From NCBI GenBank assembly GCA_963675995.2, contig CAXXIY010000001.1, positions 2,418,001 to 2,482,000 on the forward strand: DNA of 64,000 nucleotides. Reading direction: 5' to 3'. Positions 56,183 through 64,000 of this stretch are shown here, in pieces. The translations under genes were made by a program, and so were the position numbers. Origin of the DNA: JAAFHB01 sp963675995. GTDB taxonomy: Bacteria > Bacteroidota > Bacteroidia > Bacteroidales > Prolixibacteraceae. How positions within the stretch are numbered: position 1 is the stretch's first letter; each line of letters opens with the position of its first letter. The notes under the pieces are model-generated. The model had not been told where the DNA came from, did no database searches, and saw only the letters and a list, made by a program, of their open reading frames with translations.

Positions 56183-57502
56183 GACTTAATCTGACAGTCA
56201 GGGATTAAACTAACTTTGTAATTGCATTCAAAAAGAAGTTTAATCCACTAAAACTGTCAGAAATGAATACAGAAGTAAAATTAATCAAAACCAAGTTAGG
56301 ATTGCTCAATTTGTCAGAGCAATTAGGTAACGTTTCACAAGCCTGTAAAATCTTCGGTTACAGTCGTGATAGCTTTTACCGTTTTAGAGAGCTGTATGAA
56401 AAAGGAGGAGAATTAGCACTTCATGAGGTTTCACGCAGGAAACCAGTACTTAAAAACCGCATTGAAGAGGCCATTGAAGATCAGGTTAAACAGATTGCCT
56501 TTGATTTTCCGGCTTATGGACAACAACGTGCCTCGAACGAATTGAAGAAGAAAGGTGTTTTTATTTCCCCTGCAGGAGTGCGTTGTGTTTGGCTCCGTAA
56601 TGGTGTAGAAACTTTCCAGAAAAGGCTTAAATTGCTTGAAAAACGGGCTGCTCAGGATGGATTGGTCTTGACTGAAGCTCAGGTTGTAGCCCTTGAAAAA
56701 GCCAAGGAAGAAAAGTTTGCACAAGGTGAGATAGAAACGCAACATCCAGGATACCTCGGTGCACAAGACACTTACTATGTGGGCACTATAAAAGGTGTTG
56801 GTCGGATATATCAGCAAACATTTATTGATACTTACACTAAAGTTGCCCAGGCTAAATTGTACGATCGTAAAAATGCCCTTGTTGCCGCAGATATGCTTAA
56901 TGACAGGGTATTGCCAATGTATGAAGAAAGTAAAATTCCACTGCTAAGGATCTTAACTGATCGGGGAACCGAATATTGCGGAGCACGTGAACATCATGAA
57001 TACCAATTATACCTGGCAATAGAAGACATCGATCATACACGAACCAAAGCAAGGCATCCGCAGACAAATGGAATTTGTGAACGATTCCACAAAACGATGC
57101 AGGAAGAGTTTTATGCGGTAGCTTTTCGGAAAAAAATTTACAGCTCCATAGTTGATCTACAGATAGATGTGGATCTTTGGCTTGATCATTATAACAAAGA
57201 ACGTCCTCATTCCGGGAAGTACTGTTTTGGTAAAACACCGTGGCAAACATGGAATGAGACACTTCACCTGACAAAAAGTAAAATGCTGGATACTCAATTT
57301 CAAAAAGATGTATCTTTATACCTGACAGGAGAAGCGGAACCAGGCTCTGGTGGCGACCAACCTGATAGGAATATCCTGTCCGACTGGAATGGTCACGGGG
57401 GCATTAATGGCCCCCAAATCCAGCATATCATTCCGGGAGAAGATGCCTTAAAAAACGCATTGAATTATTAACTCAAAAATATCCCTACTGTCAGACGAAG
57501 TC
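56183..57502 (+). mobile_element. IS481-family insertion sequence
   Basis: The ends GACTTAATCTGACAGTCAGGGAT and its imperfect complement at 57481-57502 (ATCCCTACTGTCAGACGAAGTC) flank one transposase gene. No clear target duplication is visible. A TAACTTTG promoter box at 56211-56218 lies upstream of the gene. It separates the DapB-like and antiporter genes, which would otherwise be about 40 nt apart. Confidence 0.85.
56263..57471 (+). CDS. IS481-family transposase
   Basis: The 402-residue product has an N-terminal HTH (NVSQACKIFGYSRDSFYRF, about 25-43) and an rve integrase core with D in AQDTYYVG, D in ILTDRGTEY and E in NGICERFHKTMQEEF. It is full length and apparently intact. Confidence 0.92.
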   Translation: MNTEVKLIKTKLGLLNLSEQLGNVSQACKIFGYSRDSFYRFRELYEKGGELALHEVSRRKPVLKNRIEEAIEDQVKQIAFDFPAYGQQRASNELKKKGVFISPAGVRCVWLRNGVETFQKRLKLLEKRAAQDGLVLTEAQVVALEKAKEEKFAQGEIETQHPGYLGAQDTYYVGTIKGVGRIYQQTFIDTYTKVAQAKLYDRKNALVAADMLNDRVLPMYEESKIPLLRILTDRGTEYCGAREHHEYQLYLAIEDIDHTRTKARHPQTNGICERFHKTMQEEFYAVAFRKKIYSSIVDLQIDVDLWLDHYNKERPHSGKYCFGKTPWQTWNETLHLTKSKMLDTQFQKDVSLYLTGEAEPGSGGDQPDRNILSDWNGHGGINGPQIQHIIPGEDALKNALNY

Positions 57503-57518
57503 TAAACTTCTACAAATT

Positions 57519-58715
57519 ATGAGTACTGCCATTATAATAACTATTTGTATATTATTGCTTTTTGCGTATCTTTTCGATATTAGTGCTTCAAAAACGAAAA
57601 TTCCATCGGTCATTTTATTGTTAATTTTGGGTTGGTGTGTAAAACAAGGAGCCATCTTTTTTGAAATATCTATTCTTAATTTAGCTCCTATACTACCCAT
57701 TCTAGGAACATTAGGGTTGATTTTAATTGTATTAGAAGGTTCTTTAGAGTTGGAATTGAACAAATCTAAATTGACAGTTGTTGGCAAATCTTCTTTAATG
57801 GCAATTTTTCAACTTCTTCTGATTAGCTTTGGATTGGCTTACTCGTTTTACTACTTTGAAGGCTCAACATTTAAAAATGGATTAATTAACGCGATACCAT
57901 TAGCAATTATTAGTAGTGCTATCGCGATCCCAAGTGCCAGAAATTTAATTGCACGTAATAAAGAATTTATCACTTACGAAAGCAGTCTTTCAGATATTTT
58001 CGGTGTAATATTTTTCAATTTCATCTCTCTAAATGACAATTTAAAAACAGAAATATTTGGATTCTTTTTACTGCAATTGCTTTTAATGATTTTGGTTTCC
58101 TTCCTTTCAACTTTAGGTCTTGCATTTTTGTTGAGTAAAATCAAACACCATATTAAATTCACTCCAATTATTCTACTGGTAATTTTAATTTACTCTATTT
58201 CAAAAATATATCATTTGCCTTCTTTGATTTTTATTTTAATATTTGGTTTGTTTATTGGAAACCTTGATGAATTGAAACGATATAAAATTATCGCAAAACT
58301 TAAGCCTGAAATATTGAATATTGAAGTTCGGAAATTTAAAGAAATAACAACAGAAATGACATTTATGATACGTGCTTTATTCTTTTTACTCTTTGGCTAT
58401 CTGATTGAAACTCCTGAATTATTGAATTCAGATACTGTTATATGGGCAGTAATTATAACCGCAGGGATTTTTTTTATAAGAACATTGTTTTTAACATTAT
58501 TCAAGGTGCCTCTGAGTCCGCTACTTTTTATTGCACCACGTGGACTAATAACCATTCTTTTATTTTTAAGCATACCTATAAATCAACAATTAGAAATAGC
58601 CAATAAATCTTTAATTCTGCAAGTCGTAATTTTGACAGCATTAGTGATGATGTTTGGTTTAATGAAACATAAAACCAAAGAAAAAATTCAAATAATAAAG
58701 AATGTCAGCAGCTAG
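57519..58715 (+). CDS. Cation:proton antiporter (CPA family)
   Basis: The 398-residue membrane protein has about 12 hydrophobic helices. Early motifs IPSVILLLILGW and LILIVLEGSLEL, and the later FFIRTLFL and LLFIAPRGLITILLFL, are typical of Na+/H+ exchangers, including the conserved Pro-Arg-Gly segment. It would exchange cytoplasmic Na+ or K+ for protons. Its start is 17 nt after the IS481 end, so the IS may now supply or block its promoter. Confidence 0.88.
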   Translation: MSTAIIITICILLLFAYLFDISASKTKIPSVILLLILGWCVKQGAIFFEISILNLAPILPILGTLGLILIVLEGSLELELNKSKLTVVGKSSLMAIFQLLLISFGLAYSFYYFEGSTFKNGLINAIPLAIISSAIAIPSARNLIARNKEFITYESSLSDIFGVIFFNFISLNDNLKTEIFGFFLLQLLLMILVSFLSTLGLAFLLSKIKHHIKFTPIILLVILIYSISKIYHLPSLIFILIFGLFIGNLDELKRYKIIAKLKPEILNIEVRKFKEITTEMTFMIRALFFLLFGYLIETPELLNSDTVIWAVIITAGIFFIRTLFLTLFKVPLSPLLFIAPRGLITILLFLSIPINQQLEIANKSLILQVVILTALVMMFGLMKHKTKEKIQIIKNVSS

Positions 58716-58800
58716 TTTCCCGGGTGATCGTTTTCCTGGATTGCTCTGTCCCGCTTAAAAAAAGGCGGCTTAACATCCCTTTTGAATTTGGAACATCTTA

Positions 58801-58977
58801 ATGTTCAATCCTTCATTGTCTTTTGAGACCTCCGATCCTTTCAATTTAGAATTATTTAATTTTGAAGGTAATTCTTACAGATTGGTCTTAAAGAATAATT
58901 ATGGATATGGTATTTCTCGGATTAGATTTATAGGGACACGAACTGAATATAATAAAATTAGTGCTGAAAATATTTGA
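58801..58977 (+). pseudogene. HigB-type toxin remnant (N-terminus missing)
   Basis: The 58-codon frame ends with the C-terminal half of a HigB-like RelE-fold toxin (NFEGNSYRLVLKNN, then RIRFIGTRTEYNKI-SAENI). About 40 N-terminal residues are replaced by unrelated codons. It lies 6 nt before the antitoxin remnant. Confidence 0.75.
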
Positions 58978-58983
58978 CAAACT

Positions 58984-59340
58984 ATGGTGCAAAAAATATT
59001 CAAGATAGAGGGCGAATATAATCAAGCACTTGCAAGACTTAAGACGATATTTGATGCGGAAGTAGGGACTTTGGAGGGAGATGAATTGGAACTGCTTTCA
59101 TTATTAATAGACAACTACGAAGAGATTTAATACCTAATTTAATTGTCTGGTTCAATCGAAGCAATTAAGTTTAAAATGGACCAATTGGGAATTAAGATTA
59201 AAGATTTAGCAAAAGTGCTTGGATTTAGACGCCTTGTGATAGAGGTATTGAATAAAGAACGAAAGTTGTCATTAGATATGATTCGCCGATTAAATATGGA
59301 TTTACATATACCAACAAAAGTACTGATTCTGGAATATTAA
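58984..59340 (+). pseudogene. HigA-type antitoxin gene with two in-frame stops
   Basis: In one frame it reads IEGEYNQALARLKTIFDAE and GDELELLSLLIDNYEE, then TAA (59128), Y-L-I, TAA (59140), then SIEAIKFKMDQLGIK and an HTH (LAKVLGFRRLVIEVLNKER). This is a complete HigA/COG5499-like antitoxin apart from the two stops, which fall in the linker between halves. The HTH half is also slightly altered. It is presumably dead, matching the broken toxin. Confidence 0.8.
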
Positions 59341-59344
59341 AAAT

Positions 59345-59440
59345 TCACGGGAGAAAAAGTAGGTCTCTTAGCGGTCTGCAAGACCCCGTGATGAGTGTGC
59401 GTTGAACTACAACCCGGTTAATTATGCAGTTTTTTTCTAT
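59345..59440 (+). repeat. Intergenic palindrome C4 (attC-like)
   Basis: It shares the core TTAGCGGTCTGCAAGACCC and GTTGAACTACAACCCGG with C3. It starts 5 nt after the HigA remnant stop. Confidence 0.5.
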
Positions 59441-59675
59441 GTACTTAACATCGGTTTTATGTTCGGTTCTTATTGAAGCTCTGATAATTATTGAGTTCTC
59501 GGATTGCTCTGTCTGATGACAGTGAGAGCTAAAAAAATAAAAATTTTGCTCGTAATATTTTTAAATTGATGAGGGAAAGAAAATTGAAGGAATGTATTAA
59601 GATGAATTACGTTCTCAACAGAATAAATGAACCCATTGAGAATGATTTTGAATCTGCTATACCGCAAGGAGTTAA

Positions 59676-59808
59676 CTCAACAAGCGATCATTCGCCATAG
59701 GGGTTTTAGTGGGGTATCAAGCGTTTCAGCTCACTTAAAGGATTGTAAAGGGTGATATAAACACAGCTCCGAAATCCCCTGCAATGCATTCCGCTGACCG
59801 TTGTGTTC
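59676..59808 (+). repeat. Intergenic palindrome F (attC-like)
   Basis: AGCG...AGGGGTTTT on the left pairs with GAAATCCCCT...GCT on the right. The outer sites CTCAAC and CGTTGTG are inverted core-site-like sequences. It ends 41 nt before the acetyltransferase gene. Confidence 0.5.
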
Positions 59809-59848
59809 AAGTTACAACCTTCGTAAATGACAGTAATACATAATAGAT

Positions 59849-60484
59849 ATGAATTATATTGATTTAGAAAAATGGAACCGAAAAGGACACTATGAGTTTT
59901 TCCATAGAATGGATTATCCACAATTCAACATTTGTATGGATATAGATGTCTCAAATTTTATAAAGTTTACAAAACAAAATGGATTGTCTTTTTACTATTC
60001 AATGGTATTTGCTTCCACGACAGTAATAAATCAGATTGAAAACTTCAAATATCGGATACATGACGATAAAGTTGTAATACACGATAAGATAAATCCTTCA
60101 TTTACATATATGGATAAGAATGGGCAAGATGACCTGTTCAAATTGATTACTGTAGAGCTAAATGATGATATTTATAAGTTTGATAAAATCGCAAAGGAAA
60201 CAAGTGAAAATCAAAACGACTATTTTGGACTGGACAAATTGATTGGACGAGATGATTTGATATATATTACTTGTATTCCATGGATTTCTTTCACGCATAT
60301 TTCCCACACAATCTCTTTAAATAAGAATGATTCAGTCCCACGAATATCATGGGGAAAATATTACAAACGTGGAGGTAAAACATTATTGCCTTTTTCGGTA
60401 CAAGCAAATCATGCATTGATAGATGGATTCCATATTGGTAAATACGTTGATAAATTACAAACATTCATGGATGAGATAAAATAA
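59849..60484 (+). CDS. Chloramphenicol acetyltransferase-like enzyme (CatA type)
   Basis: The 211-residue product follows the CAT trimer fold. N-terminal YIDLEKWNRKGHYEFF, central FSYT-like PSFTYMDKNGQDDLF and C-terminal QANHALIDGFHIGKY are visible. The catalytic His of the H-x-x-x-D-G motif is present; the preceding His of the usual HH pair is Asn. It would acetylate chloramphenicol or a related acceptor with acetyl-CoA. Substrate cannot be confirmed from sequence. It is a single-gene unit; the downstream palindrome is cut short at about 60505 (AGCCCATATA...). Confidence 0.85.
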   Translation: MNYIDLEKWNRKGHYEFFHRMDYPQFNICMDIDVSNFIKFTKQNGLSFYYSMVFASTTVINQIENFKYRIHDDKVVIHDKINPSFTYMDKNGQDDLFKLITVELNDDIYKFDKIAKETSENQNDYFGLDKLIGRDDLIYITCIPWISFTHISHTISLNKNDSVPRISWGKYYKRGGKTLLPFSVQANHALIDGFHIGKYVDKLQTFMDEIK

Positions 60485-60598
60485 AGCCAGCCCATATAAA
60501 AAAGGGCCTATGTTTGTAAGGCATCAGTTTCAGAGATAATTATTGTTCAGAATTTGAAAACAACACAATAGAATTCTGAGACTTATGCAGACACAAAG

Positions 60599-60667
60599 TA
60601 CATATTCCAGAACATATCCGTTCCCTGTACGTTCTCACCCGTACCTTTGCAGCTTAAAGATTGCCCA
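60599..60667 (-). mobile_element. Lone IS21 terminus (relative of IS21-A)
   Basis: It starts with TACATATTCC, the exact outer end of IS21-A, and continues with CATATCCGTT and CACCCGTACCTTTGCAGCTTAAAGATTGCCC. These match the complement of the istA-side end of IS21-A. The rest of the element is missing. Confidence 0.75.
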
Positions 60668-60719
60668 TTAAAGCAAGGTTTTTCAGCAAAACCGGGGCAT
60701 GGTCCATAATAAAACTTAT

Positions 60720-60838
60720 CTGATCCGGATCGATCTGCCCTGGGCAACGTCCTTAAGCAGCATACAAACAATGCGACGGATGTGGTTTCGTAAAGACTTT
60801 TGCCACTGTCCACTCAAAGTAACCTGTAGATCCGGTTT
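60720..60838 (-). pseudogene. Tyrosine recombinase N-terminal remnant (copy 3)
   Basis: On the minus strand it reads KPDLQVTLSGQWQKSLRNHI then RRIVCMLLK. This is a diverged but longer version of the SAM-like N-terminus seen at 40457 and 52119. Stop codons follow. Confidence 0.5.
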
Positions 60839-61356
60839 ATAGAACACTTATTCAGTTTAAGGGGAAAAACGAAAAAAAGAGATCTTTGGAATATTTAACG
60901 TTCTTACTATGAGCGCAAAGCGTAAGCAAATACTTCCGCTGAGACAAAAGGCTGATTGAGCGATGCCGAAGTGAGTTCTTTTTGTCAGGTCTTTTTGGGT
61001 TACCTTTTGTGACGACAAAAAGTGACAAAGAAAGAAGAGTTGAAGTTGACCACCCGGAGTTCATGCAAATAGCAAACGATAAATGTCGTAATCTAAAAAT
61101 AGCGAAAGACGATGATATGCTATGCTTATCATATCCTCGTTTAATATCCTCAAATTCCGGCTTCGCCCTTCATTTCGTCATATGTCCACCGGACATTTGG
61201 TTTTGCTAACACAAAACTTCACTCACCTCAGATTATAAGGGACTTGCACCCTCTGGAAAAATACACTTGCTGTAAATTCTCTTTTCCACCCGAAAATTTG
61301 TATTTTCGAAGCTTTTAAAGAGCTTACAACGAGTGCAAGATGCTTATGCAGTTCGG
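60838..61356 (-). repeat. Repeated block R, copy 2 (uninterrupted IS21-B target)
   Basis: It matches 52180-52565 and then, without a break, 55135-55255. TCTGG occurs once at 61252-61256. It has an extra segment of about 30 bp at 61070-61100 relative to copy 1. It is the 5' region of the lost recombinase gene. Confidence 0.8.
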
Positions 61357-61506
61357 ACACAAAACTATATGTCAATTGCTGTTTCCGTGCTGACCACAAG
61401 CCAAGTAGCCTGCAACAACGGCTGTGGGGCTTGACAGAAATTGAAAATCACCGGAGGTAAAGTACCCTGCAGTCGACAACTGCATATAGTTCCGTTCGTT
61501 AGCAAC
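61357..61506 (+). repeat. Intergenic palindrome A3 (attC-like, intact)
   Basis: The left arm ACTATATGTCAATTG and right arm CAACTGCATATAGT are complementary, and the closing site is CCGTTCGTTAGC. It gives the uninterrupted reference for A1. It ends 80 nt before the cupin gene. Confidence 0.7.
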
Positions 61507-61586
61507 TCCGCGAGTCCGCCGTACAACAGACAAAAACAGAATAATGAATTCCTTTAAAAGATCATCAATTTAGAAAATTTAAGAAA

Positions 61587-62051
61587 ATGAAAAAGGTAGA
61601 AATGATTTCAGAAAATAAGAATTATACTGCTGTAAACATAGGTAGTTTACAAGATGTGGAGTCTTATTCACTTATTCATCCAAAACTGGGAACAGAGATT
61701 AAGGGGAAGGTGTTTTTAAAAGACCCCACCAAATCAACTGGAACAGAAATATCATTTACAACTATACCTCCAAAATCAGAATTAGGATATTTCCATATAC
61801 ATAACAAAGACGAAGAAACATACATTATACTTAAAGGTTCAGGTTTTTATCAAGTTGACGAAGATTGTTTTCCGATTCAAGAAGGAAGTGTAATAAGAGT
61901 CTCACCTGAAGGTGTTAGAAGTTTATGCAACACTAGTGACGAAAATATGGTGTACATATGTATTCAGGCAAAAGAAAACTCATTGGAAGAATATACAACA
62001 GAGGATGGCAAAAGAATTGCATTTACTCCAAAATGGGAAATTATGAAATAA
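61587..62051 (+). CDS. Cupin-domain protein
   Basis: The 154-residue product is one cupin barrel. Motif 1 is G-Y-F-H-I-H-x(6)-Y-I-I-L-K-G (about residues 69-85), with metal ligands H-x-H and Glu; motif 2 lies near 100-115 (EGSVIRVSPEGVRSL) and lacks a clear His. It may be a small isomerase, dioxygenase or sensor. It is a single-gene unit between A3 and C3. Confidence 0.85.
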   Translation: MKKVEMISENKNYTAVNIGSLQDVESYSLIHPKLGTEIKGKVFLKDPTKSTGTEISFTTIPPKSELGYFHIHNKDEETYIILKGSGFYQVDEDCFPIQEGSVIRVSPEGVRSLCNTSDENMVYICIQAKENSLEEYTTEDGKRIAFTPKWEIMK

Positions 62052-62052
62052 A

Positions 62053-62165
62053 CACCAGCCCTTAATAAGTCGGACTCTGAGCGGTCTGCAGGACCCAGCG
62101 ATGAGACGGAGTTGAACTACACCCGCCGGGCTAAGGCTTTGTACTTAGCGAAGGTTTTATTGATT
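62053..62165 (+). repeat. Intergenic palindrome C3 (attC-like), last of the island
   Basis: It begins 2 nt after the cupin stop with CAGCCCTTAATAAG and shares GAGCGGTCTGCAGGACCC and GTTGAACTACACCCG with C4. AGCCC pairs with GGGCT. Beyond it the sequence returns to core genes on the other strand. Confidence 0.6.
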
Positions 62166-62282
62166 TTAAGTCATAAAATTCGGGTCATTCAGATGAGGGT
62201 TACTTACGCGAAACTCCTCTGAACTCTTTCTGCCGACCAATTGCTTTCACATTAATATATTGTCTCACTATTGCATTGACCC

Positions 62283-63575
62283 TCAGAGTCTCCCGATCAC
62301 ATTCTCAAGCTTCATCCCCCTTGACCCTTTTACTAAAAACAGGTAACCTTCCGGATTTTCAATTTCAAGAAATTTGGTAAGTAACTCGATGTTGTCGAAT
62401 GATCGGAAATCAATCGACACATTGCATTTCGAAAACTCCTTTCCAACAAGTAATACCATTGAGAGCTTTATCGAGGAGAGCAGGTCTGCAATTTTCTGAT
62501 GTTCTTCATGGGCTGCATCCCCTAATTCGAACATATCGCCCAGAATAACCCCTTTAAGTGGTGATTCGATCGTTTTAAAATTTTCAAGGGCAGCCTCCAT
62601 ACTTGTGGGATTGGCATTGTAGGCATCCATCAAAATCTGATTCCTGCCGGTTGTAATCATTTGAGAGCGGCTGTTTGATGGTTTATATGCACCGATTGCC
62701 TCACTGATTTCGATAGGATCGATGGCAAAATAATTTCCAATACAAACTGCGGCAAGTGCGTTTTCAAGATTGTAGCCCCCTGCCAGATTGGTTTTTATGT
62801 AGAGCCATCCTTTGGGGAATTTGGCTTTGAATACCAAAAACGGTGAAGATTGAACGATTTCACCTTCGATACCTTCACCTTCGGGTGTTGTTCTGTAACC
62901 GACCGTTTCAAGTTTACCTGCCATCTCCTTTAAGTAGGGATTGGTCGTATTCCTGAAGATCTTTCCACCATTCTGCTCAATAAACCGGTAGAGTTCACCT
63001 TTCGTCTTTTTAACGCCTTCGAAGGAGCCAAATCCTTCGAGGTGTGCCTTCCCAACATTGGTAATCAGTCCAAAGTCGGGGCGGGCTATTTCGCATAAGT
63101 CGGCAATTTCACCCGGATGATTGGCGCCCATCTCAACGACGCCAATTTCGGTAGTGCTATCCATTGACAATAAAGTGAGTGGAACACCTATATGGTTATT
63201 CAGATTTCCTTTTGTGCAGGTGACCCTGAATTCTTTAGATAATACGGCGGTGATTAGCTCCTTGGTTGTTGTCTTTCCGTTTGTTCCCGTGATCGCAATA
63301 ATTGGAACACCCAGCTGGCGGCGGTGATAACGAGACAGCTCCTGTAAGGTTGAAAGTACATTCCCGACAAGAATGCATCTATCATTAATATGATACTCAG
63401 CCTCATCGATTACCGCCCAGGATGCGCCATCCTGCAAAGCGCCCGCCGCATAACTATTCCCGTTGAAGTTTTCACCCTTTAAAGCAAAGAAGATGGCCCC
63501 TTCAGGGATGTTTCGACTGTCGGTTGATATAATTGGATGTTTTAGGAATATCGCGTATAATTCTTCAATTGACAT
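62283..63575 (-). CDS. murF: UDP-N-acetylmuramoyl-tripeptide--D-alanyl-D-alanine ligase
   Basis: The 430-residue product has the Mur-ligase layout: N-terminal UDP-sugar domain (STDSRNIPEGAIFFALKG, about 17-34), ATP P-loop ITGTNGKTTTKELI near residue 95, and the DAYNANPTSM motif near 313. It adds D-Ala-D-Ala to the peptidoglycan precursor in the cytoplasm. It lies 121 nt downstream of the gldJ end on the same strand. Confidence 0.97.
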   Translation of the reverse strand: MSIEELYAIFLKHPIISTDSRNIPEGAIFFALKGENFNGNSYAAGALQDGASWAVIDEAEYHINDRCILVGNVLSTLQELSRYHRRQLGVPIIAITGTNGKTTTKELITAVLSKEFRVTCTKGNLNNHIGVPLTLLSMDSTTEIGVVEMGANHPGEIADLCEIARPDFGLITNVGKAHLEGFGSFEGVKKTKGELYRFIEQNGGKIFRNTTNPYLKEMAGKLETVGYRTTPEGEGIEGEIVQSSPFLVFKAKFPKGWLYIKTNLAGGYNLENALAAVCIGNYFAIDPIEISEAIGAYKPSNSRSQMITTGRNQILMDAYNANPTSMEAALENFKTIESPLKGVILGDMFELGDAAHEEHQKIADLLSSIKLSMVLLVGKEFSKCNVSIDFRSFDNIELLTKFLEIENPEGYLFLVKGSRGMKLENVIGRL

Positions 63576-63641
63576 GGAATTTATTGGCTTTATGAGGTTT
63601 GTCAGAAATAGCTTTATTCATGGATCTTATGTCTGAAATCT

Positions 63642-63676
63642 AAAAAACCTCATTTTTTAGGATGAGGTTCTTTTTA
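63642..63676 (-). terminator. Terminator between gldJ and murF
   Basis: AACCTCAT and ATGAGGTT form the stem, with an A-run on the left and a T-run on the right, so it works in either direction. On the minus strand it follows the GldJ-like stop. Confidence 0.7.
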
Positions 63677-63696
63677 ATGATTCCGATTAAAAAATC

Positions 63697-64000
63697 TTAT
63701 TTTGTGTTAGAGTCTCCAAGATGCGTCATGGCACACCTGAAACCTATGTCGTTGGTTGATTTCCGCTCATCCATATACCTGCGTGCTCCGGGGCTCAACC
63801 AATAAGTACGGTCTTTCCAACTGCCACCTTTATAAACCCTGCTGTGATCCGAAATCCTTGAGAATGAGTTTCCTGTTCCGGTAGCATACATTTGTGTTGT
63901 AGTTGCAGGATCAGCATTTGATTTCCAATCATCGGACTCAGAAATTATCGACTGAGCATCTCCGTCTTTAAAATTGGTGTAATTGGCAACAGTATCCTTT
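63697..64000 (-). CDS. gldJ: Gliding motility lipoprotein GldJ-like, C-terminal part
   Basis: The frame enters from beyond the window and ends at 63697, giving about 101 residues. The segment RVYKGGSWKDRTYWLSPGAR and the end DIGFRCAM are the C-terminal part of the FGE-sulfatase (SUMF1) fold of GldJ/GldK lipoproteins. GldJ is needed for T9SS stability and gliding. A SUMF1-fold lipoprotein other than GldJ is possible, but proximity to murF fits GldJ. Confidence 0.8.
   Translation of the reverse strand, partial: KDTVANYTNFKDGDAQSIISESDDWKSNADPATTTQMYATGTGNSFSRISDHSRVYKGGSWKDRTYWLSPGARRYMDERKSTNDIGFRCAMTHLGDSNTK

Noticed and set aside
59128..59142. Stop-codon recoding in the HigA-like gene
   Set aside because: No other gene in the window needs recoding of TAA, and the partner toxin is also broken; decay is the simpler reading.

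Overview
The window reads as the chromosome of a Bacteroidota bacterium, most likely Bacteroidales or a related marine/sediment lineage. The support is a type IX secretion (T9SS) and gliding gene set (GldJ end, PorP/SprF protein, OmpA/TPR/propeller protein, CHU_C-type surface protein), a CcsBA fusion, LytTR and Y_Y_Y-type two-component genes, Bacteroidetes-type promoter motifs (TTTG about 18-19 nt before TAnnTTTG), and many small secreted beta-barrel proteins. No rRNA or tRNA gene was seen.

Positions 1-37911 are a mostly ordinary core region. It carries a Tat-signal protein (cut by the window), an AI-2E-type permease, Tex, SSB, a zinc-ribbon/Nif3 pair, a MerR/M23 pair divergent from alaS, the cytochrome c maturation fusion CcsBA, an acyl-CoA synthetase, an NmrA-like reductase, a small Nif11-like protein, OmpA-type and other envelope proteins, a lipoprotein phosphoesterase, a DUF748 protein, a CCA-adding-type enzyme, and a LytTR regulator with a large propeller sensor kinase. 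Beside the kinase lies its own decayed, internally deleted duplicate, and at 23.3 kb there is an internally deleted nitroreductase remnant. A three-gene T9SS-linked operon (surface protein, PorE-like OmpA protein, PorP/SprF) closes this part.

Positions 38885-62165 are a different kind of DNA: a visibly AT-rich accessory island in which every cargo gene is on the + strand. Single genes or gene pairs alternate with GC-rich imperfect palindromes of about 85-170 bp. Stop codons usually fall 1-45 nt before a palindrome, and the next start 25-80 nt after the previous one. That is the layout of integron gene cassettes. I see four recurring palindrome families (A, B, C, plus singletons D and F). At the left edge lie a hierarchical 21/42/84-bp tandem repeat and a truncated tyrosine recombinase lacking its N-terminus. 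Cargo includes a PHP/SMC-like ATPase (defence candidate), a MazEF toxin-antitoxin pair with its own promoter, a TonB-CTD-like protein, a DUF4369/TlpA lipoprotein, a DapB-like reductase, a cation/proton antiporter, a wrecked HigBA module, a chloramphenicol-acetyltransferase-like enzyme and a cupin protein.

The island is heavily colonised. Two group II intron RNAs without a reverse transcriptase each sit inside a palindrome, at the equivalent place. One IS21-family element splits a secreted-protein gene in frame with a 7-bp duplication. A second IS21-family element has a 5-bp duplication and an uninterrupted paralogous target elsewhere in the window. There is also an IS481-family element, a lone IS21 terminus, and three remnants of one tyrosine-recombinase N-terminus. 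Positions 62283-64000 return to the core, with murF and the 3' end of gldJ on the minus strand.
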